From contig CALWLD010000010.1 in NCBI GenBank assembly GCA_944381435.1, positions 1 through 64,000 on the forward strand: a stretch of DNA of 64,000 nucleotides. The letters are read 5' to 3'. Below the pieces are notes generated by a model. That model was not told where the DNA came from, searched no databases, and saw only the letters and a program-made list of their open reading frames with translations. This DNA comes from an uncultured Clostridia bacterium. Its GTDB lineage: Bacteria; Bacillota; Clostridia; Lachnospirales; CAG-274. This document shows, in pieces, positions 43,375-52,320 of this stretch (positions are counted from its first letter, which is position 1; each line of letters begins with the position of its first letter). The position numbers and the translations under genes are program-made.

Positions 43375-43545
43375 ATGGCATATTTTATTAATGATGACTG
43401 TATCAGCTGTGGTGCTTGTGCAGCAGAATGTCCTGTTAATGCTATTTCTGAAGGTGATACAAAATATGTAATCGATCCTGATGTTTGCATTGATTGTGGT
43501 ACTTGCTCAAGCGTATGCCCTGTAGATGCACCTAATCCAGCTTAA
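43375..43545 (+). CDS. 2[4Fe-4S] clostridial-type ferredoxin
   Basis: A 56-residue protein that carries low-potential electrons. It has two classical cluster motifs: CISCGACAAECP and CIDCGTCSSVCP, each C-x2-C-x2-C-x3-C-P. Size and spacing are textbook for clostridial ferredoxin. A strong GGAGG site precedes the ATG. Codon use is richer in G and C than neighbours, as for a highly expressed gene. It is monocistronic, with a terminator 36 bases after the stop. Confidence 0.97.
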   Translation: MAYFINDDCISCGACAAECPVNAISEGDTKYVIDPDVCIDCGTCSSVCPVDAPNPA

Positions 43546-43580
43546 TTAATCAATTTTTAATACTTTATAAAATTGATATA

Positions 43581-43615
43581 ACAAAAAGGTTGTAGATTAT
43601 CTACAACCTTTTTGT
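43581..43615. terminator. bidirectional terminator between ferredoxin and hslO
   Basis: ACAAAAAGGTTGTAG pairs perfectly with CTACAACCTTTTTGT around a 5-base loop. It has T runs on both strands, so it serves the converging ferredoxin and hslO transcripts. Confidence 0.88.
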
Positions 43616-43620
43616 TATAT

Positions 43621-43670
43621 CAATTAAGTCGTACCTGTTTTTGAATACAAAGTATTTAAAAAATTGATTA
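43621..43670. repeat. structured repeat element, copy A (short form, 50 bp)
   Basis: Starts CAATTAAGTCGTACC, contains an 11-bp hairpin TTTTTGAATAC-AAA-GTATTTAAAAA, and ends AATTGATTA; the outer CAATT and AATTG can pair. It sits right after the ferredoxin/hslO terminator. Three more copies occur at 54885, 57527 and 57652. Confidence 0.7.
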
Positions 43671-43694
43671 TATATTAAAATGTTAAAACGTTAA

Positions 43695-44558
43695 TTATAA
43701 TAATTTTTTTAAATCTTCTTCGTTAAAAACATAGTCTTTATTGCAAAAATGACAATGTAAATTTGCACCTTTATCTTCTTTTATTATATCTTGTATTTCT
43801 TTTTCACCAAGGCTTATAAGAGCTTTTTCAACACGCTCTCTAGAACAGTTACAATAATACTCTACAGGTATTTTATCTAATATATTAACGTTAAATTCAC
43901 CTAAAAGCATATTTAAGATATCTTCTATAGAGTTACCTTCTTCTAAAAGAGTTGTGAAAGGTTTCATTGTAGCAAGCTTGTTTTCTAAAGCGTTTATTAT
44001 ATCTTCGTTTGCATCTGGCATAACTTGTATTATAAAGCCACCTGCTTGTTTTATAGAATAATCTCTATCTACCAAAACACCAAGGCTAACGGCAGATGGA
44101 GTTTGCTCTGATTTTGCAAAATAATAAGTTAAGTCTTCTGCAATTTCACCTGATATTAAAGGAATTTGTCCAACATAAGGCTCTTTAAGCCCTAAATCTT
44201 TTATAACAGTAAGGGTACCTTCGCCTAGTGCATTTTGCACATCTAACTTACCGTTTGGCTTTAAAGGTATATCTACAACAGGGTTAAAAACATAGCCTTT
44301 AACTCTTGCCTTGCTATCCCCTGTAACAACTAACCCTTTTCCCTCACCATTTCCGTTTATTTTTATTGTTATAAGGTCTGTATCTGATTTTAACATACTA
44401 CCCATCATAGAAACAGCAGTTAATGCTCTACCTAAAGCGGCAGACATAACAGGCGATGTTTGATGATATAAAAAGGCTTGTTGTACAGTTTCTCTTGTAT
44501 TAGCTATAAATGCTCTAACACTACCTTCGCCGGCAGTTGCTCTTAAAATATAATCCAT
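43695..44558 (-). CDS. hslO: Hsp33 redox-regulated chaperone
   Basis: The 287-residue protein protects unfolding proteins during oxidative stress. Its C-terminal redox switch has the zinc-binding pairs CNC (about residue 237) and CHFC (about residue 269), the Hsp33 CxC-x(27-32)-CxxC pattern. The N-terminal domain has RATAGEGSVRAFIANT and INGNGEGKGLVVTGD. ATG after AAGGAG. It is the last gene of a three-gene minus-strand unit. Confidence 0.95.
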   Translation of the reverse strand: MDYILRATAGEGSVRAFIANTRETVQQAFLYHQTSPVMSAALGRALTAVSMMGSMLKSDTDLITIKINGNGEGKGLVVTGDSKARVKGYVFNPVVDIPLKPNGKLDVQNALGEGTLTVIKDLGLKEPYVGQIPLISGEIAEDLTYYFAKSEQTPSAVSLGVLVDRDYSIKQAGGFIIQVMPDANEDIINALENKLATMKPFTTLLEEGNSIEDILNMLLGEFNVNILDKIPVEYYCNCSRERVEKALISLGEKEIQDIIKEDKGANLHCHFCNKDYVFNEEDLKKLL

Positions 44559-44572
44559 TGTTATCTCCTTAT

Positions 44573-45328
44573 CTATTTTGTATTTTCCATAGCTATAAAA
44601 AATATTCTTTGGCTATCATCTTTTGCCTCATCAAATGTTAGCTCATCATAAACTGCTAAAAGGTTTAAGTTAGCCTGTTTTAAAAGGCTTTTTATTTTAT
44701 CTATTGTATAGGCTTTTTCATAGTGTATTTCTTCAAACCTTTGATATAGCATAGTTTCTTCATCTTGTATAAAAAAGTTTGTGTAAAACTCGTTTATCAT
44801 TTCTTCTTTATCAAAGTAGTTTTCTAACGTGTAAGCCATATTCTCTGTAGTTTGAGAAAAGCTGTTATCTGCTAAAATATGTTCAAATTTATATATTGTG
44901 TTAATATCAAAGATAAATAAACCCTTTGGCTCAAGATAGTTATTTACAAGCTTAAAAACTTGTAAAAGCTCATCTTCTTCTAAAATATAATTTATGCTAT
45001 CACATAAGCTTATTATACAATCCACTGTGCCATAAAGCTCAAAGCTTTGCATATCTTGCTCTAAATACAATATGTTTAAATCTTCTTTTATAGATTTTTC
45101 CCTAGCTTTTGCAAGCATTTGAAAGGAAGCATCTATGCCTATAAGCTCATAACCTTTTTTTGCTAAAGGGATTGTCATATTGCCTGTGCCACAGCCTAAA
45201 TCTAAAATTAGCTTTGGCTTTAGGTTAAATTTTTGCCATATTTTTTCTAGGTAAATAAGCCAATCCTGATATGGAATGTTTTCCATAAAAACGTCGTATA
45301 CTTGAGCGAAGTTTTCATAAATAGCCAT
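44573..45328 (-). CDS. class I SAM-dependent methyltransferase
   Basis: The 251-residue enzyme begins YENFAQVYDVFMENIPYQDW and has the SAM motif ILDLGCGTGNMTIPLA (about residue 40) and acidic motif II (LIGIDASFQMLAKAREK). The substrate cannot be deduced. AAAGGAG precedes the ATG. It lies 14 bases upstream of hslO and is co-transcribed. Confidence 0.85.
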   Translation of the reverse strand: MAIYENFAQVYDVFMENIPYQDWLIYLEKIWQKFNLKPKLILDLGCGTGNMTIPLAKKGYELIGIDASFQMLAKAREKSIKEDLNILYLEQDMQSFELYGTVDCIISLCDSINYILEEDELLQVFKLVNNYLEPKGLFIFDINTIYKFEHILADNSFSQTTENMAYTLENYFDKEEMINEFYTNFFIQDEETMLYQRFEEIHYEKAYTIDKIKSLLKQANLNLLAVYDELTFDEAKDDSQRIFFIAMENTK

Positions 45329-45395
45329 AATATATCTCCTTTTAGATTGGAATTAATGTAAAAACATAATTAATAATATTATATAGCCTTAAGGT

Positions 45396-46979
45396 TTATT
45401 TTTCAAGCTTTTCATAAATAACTTTATCTTGTTTTATAGTTTTTAAAACTTGTATATCTTTAATTTCAGAGGTAGGAACTTTAAGAGGGTTTTTAGATAA
45501 AATAACAAAGTTAGCCTGTTTACCTATTTTTATAGAGCCTTTTATATCTTCTTCAAAATATTGATAAGCAGCGTTTATGGTAACAGCTTTTATAGCATCT
45601 AAAGGTGTAATTATTTCATCTTTACCAAGACAAACCCCTTCTTTTGTTAAACGGTTTGTAGCACAATATATAGTTTCTATCATATTAGGCATAATAACAG
45701 GGGTATCTTGATGTAGGGTATATAATATACCTAAATCTAAAGAAGATTTTAAAGGGCTTATGCTATAGGCTCTTTCTCCTAGGTTTTTAATATGCACATC
45801 TCCCCAGTGATAAGTATGAGCTACAAAATAAGAAGGTATTATGTTAAGCTCTTTTACATAAGGAAGAAGGTCTTTTCTAAGCATTTGTGCGTGAACCATA
45901 ACAGGTCTTATGTTGTTATTTATTTTTGTTTCTTCTTTTGCCTTTTTAAAGCATCTTATAAATTGCTCACAAGCACCATCTCCGTTACAATGTACAAGAA
46001 TTTGAACATTTTCTATAAGAGCTTTTTTAAAAAACTCTGTAACCTCTTCATCGTCATATATAGGGTATCCTTTATATTCTGTTTCGTTTTCATAAGGTTT
46101 TGTAAGATAAGCAGTTTTACCTTGAGGGCTACCATCTAAAAAGGCTTTATATCCTAAAAGTTTTATGCCATTGTTATATTTTTTAAAATAGCTTTCTTCT
46201 TCTTTTAATAAATCTGGGAAGTTTTTTATATCTACATATCCTATTTTATCTAAAATGTTATCACCACATTTAAGTAAACCTAGCTCTTTAGGGGTTAACA
46301 AGCCTTCTTGTGCCGTTGTTATGCCATAGCTTGCATATATATTTTGTGCTTTGTCCATCATTTTTTTTATATCTTCTGATGTAGGCTTATAGGCAGAGGC
46401 AGATTTTGATATAAAGGCATTTTCTTCTAAATATCCGTTAGGCTCGTTGCTACCTTCTATACGGCCTATTTTACCACCTTTTATATCTTTTGTATTTTCA
46501 TCTATGTTAAAAATATCAAGGGCTTTTTGGTTTACAACCCCCATATGCCCTGATGTATGGGTTAATAAAATAGGGTTTTTAATGCCTATGCTATCTAGGA
46601 TAAATTTATCTGGGTGAGCTTTTTCCTTTAAGTTGTTATGGTCATATCCAAAGCCTATTACAAACTCATCTTCTTTTATGTCATTTTCTTTTACGAATTT
46701 TAAAAGTATATTTTTTATATCTAAAAAGCTTTTAGCATCTTGCAATTTAGCAAATTTTGTTATAAGCCCAAGCCCTGATAAATGGCTATGAGAATCTATG
46801 AAAGCAGGTAGCATTGTATTGTTTTTTAAATCAAAACAAAGAGCATCTTTATGTTTATTTTTTAGTGTATCAAATGTGTCTATTTCTTTTATTATGCCAT
46901 CTTCTGTTAAGATAGCATCTGCATATAAATTATCTTCTAAAGTTATTATATCACCGCCAAAATATATAGTTTTAGCCAT
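45396..46979 (-). CDS. amidohydrolase family protein (YtcJ-like)
   Basis: About 527 residues. Metal-binding motifs are PAFIDSHSHLSG (HxH, near residue 60), VHCNGDGA and VMVHAQMLRKD in the barrel, and LHQDTPVIMPNMI near the end. It belongs to the YtcJ/exoenzyme-regulatory amidohydrolase branch; the substrate is unknown. Start is ATG 46979, eight bases after GGAGG; the longer frame starts inside the ribosome site. It is divergent from folD. Confidence 0.85.
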   Translation of the reverse strand: MAKTIYFGGDIITLEDNLYADAILTEDGIIKEIDTFDTLKNKHKDALCFDLKNNTMLPAFIDSHSHLSGLGLITKFAKLQDAKSFLDIKNILLKFVKENDIKEDEFVIGFGYDHNNLKEKAHPDKFILDSIGIKNPILLTHTSGHMGVVNQKALDIFNIDENTKDIKGGKIGRIEGSNEPNGYLEENAFISKSASAYKPTSEDIKKMMDKAQNIYASYGITTAQEGLLTPKELGLLKCGDNILDKIGYVDIKNFPDLLKEEESYFKKYNNGIKLLGYKAFLDGSPQGKTAYLTKPYENETEYKGYPIYDDEEVTEFFKKALIENVQILVHCNGDGACEQFIRCFKKAKEETKINNNIRPVMVHAQMLRKDLLPYVKELNIIPSYFVAHTYHWGDVHIKNLGERAYSISPLKSSLDLGILYTLHQDTPVIMPNMIETIYCATNRLTKEGVCLGKDEIITPLDAIKAVTINAAYQYFEEDIKGSIKIGKQANFVILSKNPLKVPTSEIKDIQVLKTIKQDKVIYEKLEK

Positions 46980-47089
46980 AATAACCACCTCCTATTAATA
47001 TATAATTATATTATAGCACCAAAGGGCATAAAAGTATACAAACGTAATAAATTTAATATATGCACAAAAGCTATAACACCCTTTTTTAA

Positions 47090-47118
47090 TTGACAAAGAA
47101 TATTATTAATTATATAAT
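47090..47118 (+). promoter_or_regulatory. promoter of the folD-recA operon
   Basis: TTGACA (47090-47095) and TATAAT (47113-47118) are both perfect with a 17-base spacer, about 43 bases before the folD ATG. No operator is obvious. Confidence 0.88.
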
Positions 47119-47160
47119 AAACTAGGCTATTAAAATATATTTTCATTAGAAAGGTATAAT

Positions 47161-48003
47161 ATGAATAAAATAATAAATGGTACACAAATAGCTAATACTA
47201 TTAAAGAAGAAATTAAGCAAGAAATAGAGGCTATAGAAGGTAAAAAACCTTGCCTTGCTGTTGTTATGGTTGGTAACGATGAGGCAAGTAGTATATATGT
47301 AAAAAATAAAAATAAGGCTTGTGAATATCTAGGTATAAAAACAGATAACTATCTTCTACCACAAGATACAAAAGAAGAAGAGTTATTAAAGCTTATAGAT
47401 GAATTAAATAACGACAAAGATGTAAATGGCATATTAGTGCAGCTGCCATTACCTAGCCATATAGATGAAAAAAAGGTGCTTTTAAACATAAGTCCTTTAA
47501 AAGATGTAGATGGCTTTCACCCTTATAACCTAGGTATGCTTGCTACAAACAGTGCAAGCCTTAAATCTTGTACGCCTTCTGGATGTATAGAGCTTTTAAA
47601 AAGATATAACGTAGATATAAAAGGGAAAAACGCTCTTGTTATAGGCCGTAGCAACATTGTAGGTAAGCCTATATCTATGATGCTTTTAAACGAAGATGCA
47701 ACAGTTACAACGGCACACACTAAAACACAAAATTTAGATTATTTAACAAAGCAAGCAGATATTATAATAGTTGCCATAGGCGTTGCTAACTTTTTAAAGC
47801 CTCATATGATAAAAGAAGGGGTTGTGCTTATAGATGTTGGTATGAACAGGCTTGATGGAAAGCTATGTGGAGATATAGATAGTAGCTGTATAGATAAGGC
47901 AAGCCTTATTACCCCTGTTCCAGGAGGAGTTGGCCCTATGACAATTACTATGCTTATGAAAAATTGCTTAACTGCATATCGTATGCAAAACAACTTATTA
48001 TAA
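47161..48003 (+). CDS. folD: bifunctional methylene-THF dehydrogenase/cyclohydrolase
   Basis: The 280-residue enzyme interconverts methylene- and formyl-tetrahydrofolate. It has the conserved blocks GILVQLPLPSHID, PLKDVDGFHPYNLGML, the VIGRSNIVGKP NADP loop and VPGGVGPMTITML near the end. Catalytic lysine lies in YVKNKNKACEYLGI. Full length. First gene of the long plus-strand operon. Confidence 0.97.
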   Translation: MNKIINGTQIANTIKEEIKQEIEAIEGKKPCLAVVMVGNDEASSIYVKNKNKACEYLGIKTDNYLLPQDTKEEELLKLIDELNNDKDVNGILVQLPLPSHIDEKKVLLNISPLKDVDGFHPYNLGMLATNSASLKSCTPSGCIELLKRYNVDIKGKNALVIGRSNIVGKPISMMLLNEDATVTTAHTKTQNLDYLTKQADIIIVAIGVANFLKPHMIKEGVVLIDVGMNRLDGKLCGDIDSSCIDKASLITPVPGGVGPMTITMLMKNCLTAYRMQNNLL

Positions 48004-48038
48004 CATATAAATTATATAACATTGAAAGGGGAATTATA

Positions 48039-49394
48039 TTGGATAATAAAACAAAAATAGCCTTTGTATCTTTAGGTTGCGATAAAAACCTTATGGATAG
48101 CGAGATAATGCTTGGGCTTATTAAAGAAGAAGGTTACATAGTTACACAACAAGAAGAGCTTGCAGATATAATAATTATAAATAGCTGTGGCTTTAAGATA
48201 GATGCTAGCGAAGAAGGCATTGAAAACATACTTCGCGTTGCCGATTATAAAGAAACAGGCAACTGTAAAGGGATAATAGTTACAGGTTGTATGGCACAAC
48301 GCTATAAAGAAGAGATTTTTGGCTCTTTACCAGAGGTAGATGCTGTTGTTGGTACGGGAGATTTTGAAAACATCGGTAGCGTTATAAAAGAAATTTTAAA
48401 CGGGCATAAACAAGTTAAGCTTATAACAGATAACAACAAGGCTTTAGATGAGAAAAACTCTTTAAAACGTGTAATCACTACTACAGGTGGCTTTGCTTAT
48501 CTTAAAATAGCAGAAGGCTGTGACAAAAGATGTACTTATTGTACAATACCATCTATAAGAGGTAAATTTAGAAGCCGTAGCATAGAAAGCCTCGTAGAAG
48601 AAGCTAAGCTTTTAGCAAGCCAAGATGTAAAAGAGATTATCCTTGTAGCTCAAGACACATCTTTATATGGCACAGATTTATACGGTGAAAAGAAACTTGT
48701 AGAGCTTTTACAAAGGCTTTCTCAAATAGAAGATATTAAATGGCTAAGGCTTTTATATTGCTATCCAGAACATATAGACGATGCTCTTATTGAAGAGATG
48801 GCAAACAATGACAAAATATGTAAATACATAGATATGCCTATACAACACGCAGATGATAAAATATTAAAGCTTATGGGCAGAAGAAGCACAAGGGCTAAGC
48901 TTGAAGAAACTATAGGCAAGCTAAGAGAAAAAATGCCAGATATTTGCATAAGAACAACATTTATAGTAGGTTTTCCAGGAGAAAGCGAAGAAGCCTTTAA
49001 CAACCTTTATGATTTTACTAAAAAAATGAAGTTTGATAGGCTAGGCATATTTACATATTCTAGAGAAGAAGGTACACCAGCTTACAATATGGATAACCAA
49101 ATAGAAGAAGATGTAAAAGAAGAAAGAAAAGAAAAGCTTATGCTTCTTCAAAAAGATATATCTAGCCATATATGTAGAAAATTTATAGGAAAAACATTAG
49201 AGGTTATTGTAGAAGGCAAAATAGAAGGGGAAGACAATGTTTACTGTGGCAGAAGCTATAGAGATTGTTACGAGATAGATGGCTTTGTATTTTTTAAAGC
49301 ACCAGAAGATATGGAGCTTATAGCAGGTGATTTTTACAATATAAAAATTACAGATGCCTATGACTATGACCTTATAGGAGAAATGATAATTTAA
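48039..49394 (+). CDS. rimO: ribosomal protein S12 methylthiotransferase
   Basis: About 451 residues. The radical-SAM enzyme adds a methylthio group to Asp88 of S12. The N-terminal UPF0004 domain supplies cysteines (SLGCDKNLMDSE, INSCGF, TGCMAQRY). The radical-SAM motif is CDKRCTYCTIP. A C-terminal TRAM domain follows. The start is taken as TTG 48039, eight bases after AAAGGGG. The longer open frame reaches back into folD without a ribosome site. Confidence 0.95.
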   Translation: MDNKTKIAFVSLGCDKNLMDSEIMLGLIKEEGYIVTQQEELADIIIINSCGFKIDASEEGIENILRVADYKETGNCKGIIVTGCMAQRYKEEIFGSLPEVDAVVGTGDFENIGSVIKEILNGHKQVKLITDNNKALDEKNSLKRVITTTGGFAYLKIAEGCDKRCTYCTIPSIRGKFRSRSIESLVEEAKLLASQDVKEIILVAQDTSLYGTDLYGEKKLVELLQRLSQIEDIKWLRLLYCYPEHIDDALIEEMANNDKICKYIDMPIQHADDKILKLMGRRSTRAKLEETIGKLREKMPDICIRTTFIVGFPGESEEAFNNLYDFTKKMKFDRLGIFTYSREEGTPAYNMDNQIEEDVKEERKEKLMLLQKDISSHICRKFIGKTLEVIVEGKIEGEDNVYCGRSYRDCYEIDGFVFFKAPEDMELIAGDFYNIKITDAYDYDLIGEMII

Positions 49395-49406
49395 GGGGGC
49401 ATAAAA

Positions 49407-49964
49407 ATGAACTTACCCAATAAACTAACGGTTTTTAGAATAATATTAATACCTTTTTTATTAATATTTATATTATTTGATTTTATACCTTTAGACATAC
49501 AAACAAGACGATATATAGCTACTGCTATATTTATAATAGCATCTTTAACAGATGCACTAGATGGGCATATAGCAAGAAAATATAACCTTATTACAAACTT
49601 TGGCAAATTTATGGACCCTTTAGCAGATAAGCTTCTTGTTACATCTACAATGATAGCTTTAATCCCGCTAGAAGATGCTATTGTGCCTCTTAAAGCTTGG
49701 GTTGTTATATTAATAATTGCTAGGGAATTTTTTATGACAGGCTTTAGGACTATAGCTATGGAAAAAAACGTAGTTATAGCTGCTGGAAAATCTGGAAAGC
49801 TAAAAACTATTTTTCAAATGTTTATGATAATATTTTTATTATTAAACATTGATAACACTATATTTATATATATAAGCAAAGTGCTAATATATATATCTGT
49901 ATTTTTAACAGTATATTCATTAACAGAATATGTTATAAAAAATAAAAATGTTTTAAAAGATTAG
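49407..49964 (+). CDS. pgsA: CDP-diacylglycerol-glycerol-3-phosphate 3-phosphatidyltransferase
   Basis: The 185-residue membrane enzyme makes phosphatidylglycerol phosphate. The CDP-alcohol phosphotransferase signature is present: DALDGHIARKYNLITNFGKF followed by MDPLADK (D-x2-D-G-x2-A-R-x8-G-x3-D-x3-D). Several membrane segments. The start PNKLTVFRIILIP is typical. It lies 12 bases after rimO. Confidence 0.95.
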   Translation: MNLPNKLTVFRIILIPFLLIFILFDFIPLDIQTRRYIATAIFIIASLTDALDGHIARKYNLITNFGKFMDPLADKLLVTSTMIALIPLEDAIVPLKAWVVILIIAREFFMTGFRTIAMEKNVVIAAGKSGKLKTIFQMFMIIFLLLNIDNTIFIYISKVLIYISVFLTVYSLTEYVIKNKNVLKD

Positions 49965-49997
49965 TTTATATTAAAATTACAAATAAAGGAGACTTTT

Positions 49998-52301
49998 ATG
50001 AATGTTTTTAACAGAACATATTTAAAGTTAGGCTTAGTTTGCATAATTTTTACTTTTATATTTTACTTTTTTTGTAATTTAATGGTAGAATCTATATTAA
50101 ACTCTAATATGGAATTAGTGTGTGATACTTATTATAAACAAGTGTCAGACAAGGTTAAAAGTGATATACAACTTTTAAAATCTGCTAACGAATATTTAAC
50201 AAAAAATGAAACTGTAGTAAATTATTTAAAAATTGAAGATAAAAACCTTGATAATCTATATATAGAAAGAGAAGAGGTTTTAACAGAAGTTAAAAGCATA
50301 GAAAATGTTCTTGATACAATAAACTTTGTAGGCTCTATAAACATTGTAGATTTAGAAGATAAATATCTATTTTCTAAAGGTATAGAATCCCCAAATTTTG
50401 ATGTAAGAACAAGACCTTGGTATGATGAAAATTACTTTTCATCTCATAGTAATGATTCTCGAATCACACCAAAACATATAGATTACAACGTAAATGAAGA
50501 AGCTATCTCTATCTTATCCTTAATATATGATAACAAAGATGCAAGTAAGTATTTTAAGCCTATAGGAGTTTCTATATTAGATATATATGTACAGGATTTA
50601 TTAAACTCTATAGATGATTCTTTTGATGAGGGTATATTAAAAACAGAAATATATCCAAAAAACACTGATATAGAAAAATTAACAGAAGAAAATGAAAGAT
50701 ATAAGATATACGCAAATAAGGAAATACTAAATAACGGAGAGTATGTGGTTTTTAAATTTGACAAATCTGCTCTTATAAATAGCTCTACAACAGAAGAGTA
50801 TTTACAAAAAATGAAAAATACGCTTTTAATTGTAGGTACAGGTATAGCTTTGTTATTGTTTATTTCCATTAGGGTTTGCTTTAGGTCTGCTTTAATGTCT
50901 ATAAATAAGCTAAAATCTATATTAGGAAAGCTAAACAATGATAACCATTTCATAGAAGATAAAAACGAATTTAGACAGCTAGAAATGCTAGCAGATAGCC
51001 TTAATAAGTCATTTGATAACAAAATACAAGAGCTTATATATTATGACGAGCTAACAAACCTTCCTAACAGAAAAATGTTAGAGCACATTTGCACAGAATT
51101 TATTAATGACAACAAACCTTTTGCACTTATATTTATAGACCTTAATAAATTTAAGTATGTAAATGACGTTTTTGGACATAGTATAGGTGATGAATATTTA
51201 ATTTTATTCAGTAATATATTAAGCGATGTAATGGGAGATAAAGGTGTTGTAACTAGATACTCTGGTGATGAATTTATAATAGTTTATAAAGACTATACAA
51301 CAGAAGAAGAGCTATTAAGCTTTTATAATAATCAGATTATAAAACCTTTTATAAATCCTATTAGAATAAACGAAGAGCTAACAACAGAAATAGGCTTTTC
51401 AGCAGGTGTTGCTATATATCCTAAAGATGCAAAAACATTTGAGGAGCTTATAAATAAAAGTGACTTTATGATGTATGTTAATAAAAAAACTTTTGTAAAT
51501 AGAAAGGTTGCTTTCTTTGATGAGTCAATGTATGAAAAATTATTGTATAGCGAAAAAATAAAGGGTGAGCTTAAAACAGCACTTTTAAATGATGAATTTT
51601 ACCTAGATTATCAGCCGATAGTAGATAAAAACAACAATATATTAAAGGCGGAGGCTTTGCTTCGTTGGCACAATAAAAACCTTGGCTTTATACCGCCAGA
51701 TAAATTTATAAAACACCTAGAAGAAACAAGGCAAATTATAAAGGTTGGATACTGGATAATAGAAAAAGTTTGTCAAGATATGAAAAAGGTTAGCATAATA
51801 GAAGAAAATATCCAAATAAGTGTAAATATATCACCTTTACAGCTAATACTTAAAGATTTTGTGGAAAATGCTATAAATATAATTGATAAATACAACATAG
51901 ACTACAGCAAGATATGCTTTGAAATAACAGAAGGTGTTCTTATAGATAACAAGCAAGCTGTTTTAGAAAATATTGAAAAGCTTAAAAAATTAGGCATAAA
52001 AATAGCTTTAGATGATTTTGGCACAGGTTATTCTTCCTTTAATTATTTAAGAAACTATAGACTTGATATTTTAAAGATAGATAAAAGCTTTTTAAAAGCA
52101 AATAAAAAGCTAGACATTGACATTATAAAACAAATTAAAGAGCTTGCTCATTTATTAAAAATGGAAGTTGTTATAGAAGGTGTTGAAGAAAAAGAGCAGT
52201 TTGAAACAATGAAAAATATAGGGATAGATTATTTACAAGGATATTATTTTAGCAAGCCTATTAGCTTAGAAGATTTTGAAAAAATGTTAAATGAAAACTA
52301 A
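49998..52301 (+). CDS. membrane-bound GGDEF-EAL protein (c-di-GMP turnover)
   Basis: The 767-residue protein has a membrane segment at residues 8-30, an extracytoplasmic sensor of about 240 residues (Cache-like, with YFSKGIESPNF and TRPWYDENYF features), and a second membrane segment at about 272-290. A GGDEF domain follows with SGDEF in place of GGDEF (active in many enzymes) and no RxxD inhibitory site. The EAL domain has KAEALLRWHNK, a DDFGTGYSSF motif and EGVEEKEQF, all expected of an active phosphodiesterase. It sits unexpectedly in the pgsA-cinA-recA operon. Confidence 0.92.
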   Translation: MNVFNRTYLKLGLVCIIFTFIFYFFCNLMVESILNSNMELVCDTYYKQVSDKVKSDIQLLKSANEYLTKNETVVNYLKIEDKNLDNLYIEREEVLTEVKSIENVLDTINFVGSINIVDLEDKYLFSKGIESPNFDVRTRPWYDENYFSSHSNDSRITPKHIDYNVNEEAISILSLIYDNKDASKYFKPIGVSILDIYVQDLLNSIDDSFDEGILKTEIYPKNTDIEKLTEENERYKIYANKEILNNGEYVVFKFDKSALINSSTTEEYLQKMKNTLLIVGTGIALLLFISIRVCFRSALMSINKLKSILGKLNNDNHFIEDKNEFRQLEMLADSLNKSFDNKIQELIYYDELTNLPNRKMLEHICTEFINDNKPFALIFIDLNKFKYVNDVFGHSIGDEYLILFSNILSDVMGDKGVVTRYSGDEFIIVYKDYTTEEELLSFYNNQIIKPFINPIRINEELTTEIGFSAGVAIYPKDAKTFEELINKSDFMMYVNKKTFVNRKVAFFDESMYEKLLYSEKIKGELKTALLNDEFYLDYQPIVDKNNNILKAEALLRWHNKNLGFIPPDKFIKHLEETRQIIKVGYWIIEKVCQDMKKVSIIEENIQISVNISPLQLILKDFVENAINIIDKYNIDYSKICFEITEGVLIDNKQAVLENIEKLKKLGIKIALDDFGTGYSSFNYLRNYRLDILKIDKSFLKANKKLDIDIIKQIKELAHLLKMEVVIEGVEEKEQFETMKNIGIDYLQGYYFSKPISLEDFEKMLNEN

Positions 52302-52320
52302 CAAAAAAGGTGGGTTATTT

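Noticed and set aside
47964..48038. N-terminal extension of rimO into folD
   Set aside because: The first conserved RimO residues follow TTG 48039, which has a ribosome site; the extension has none.
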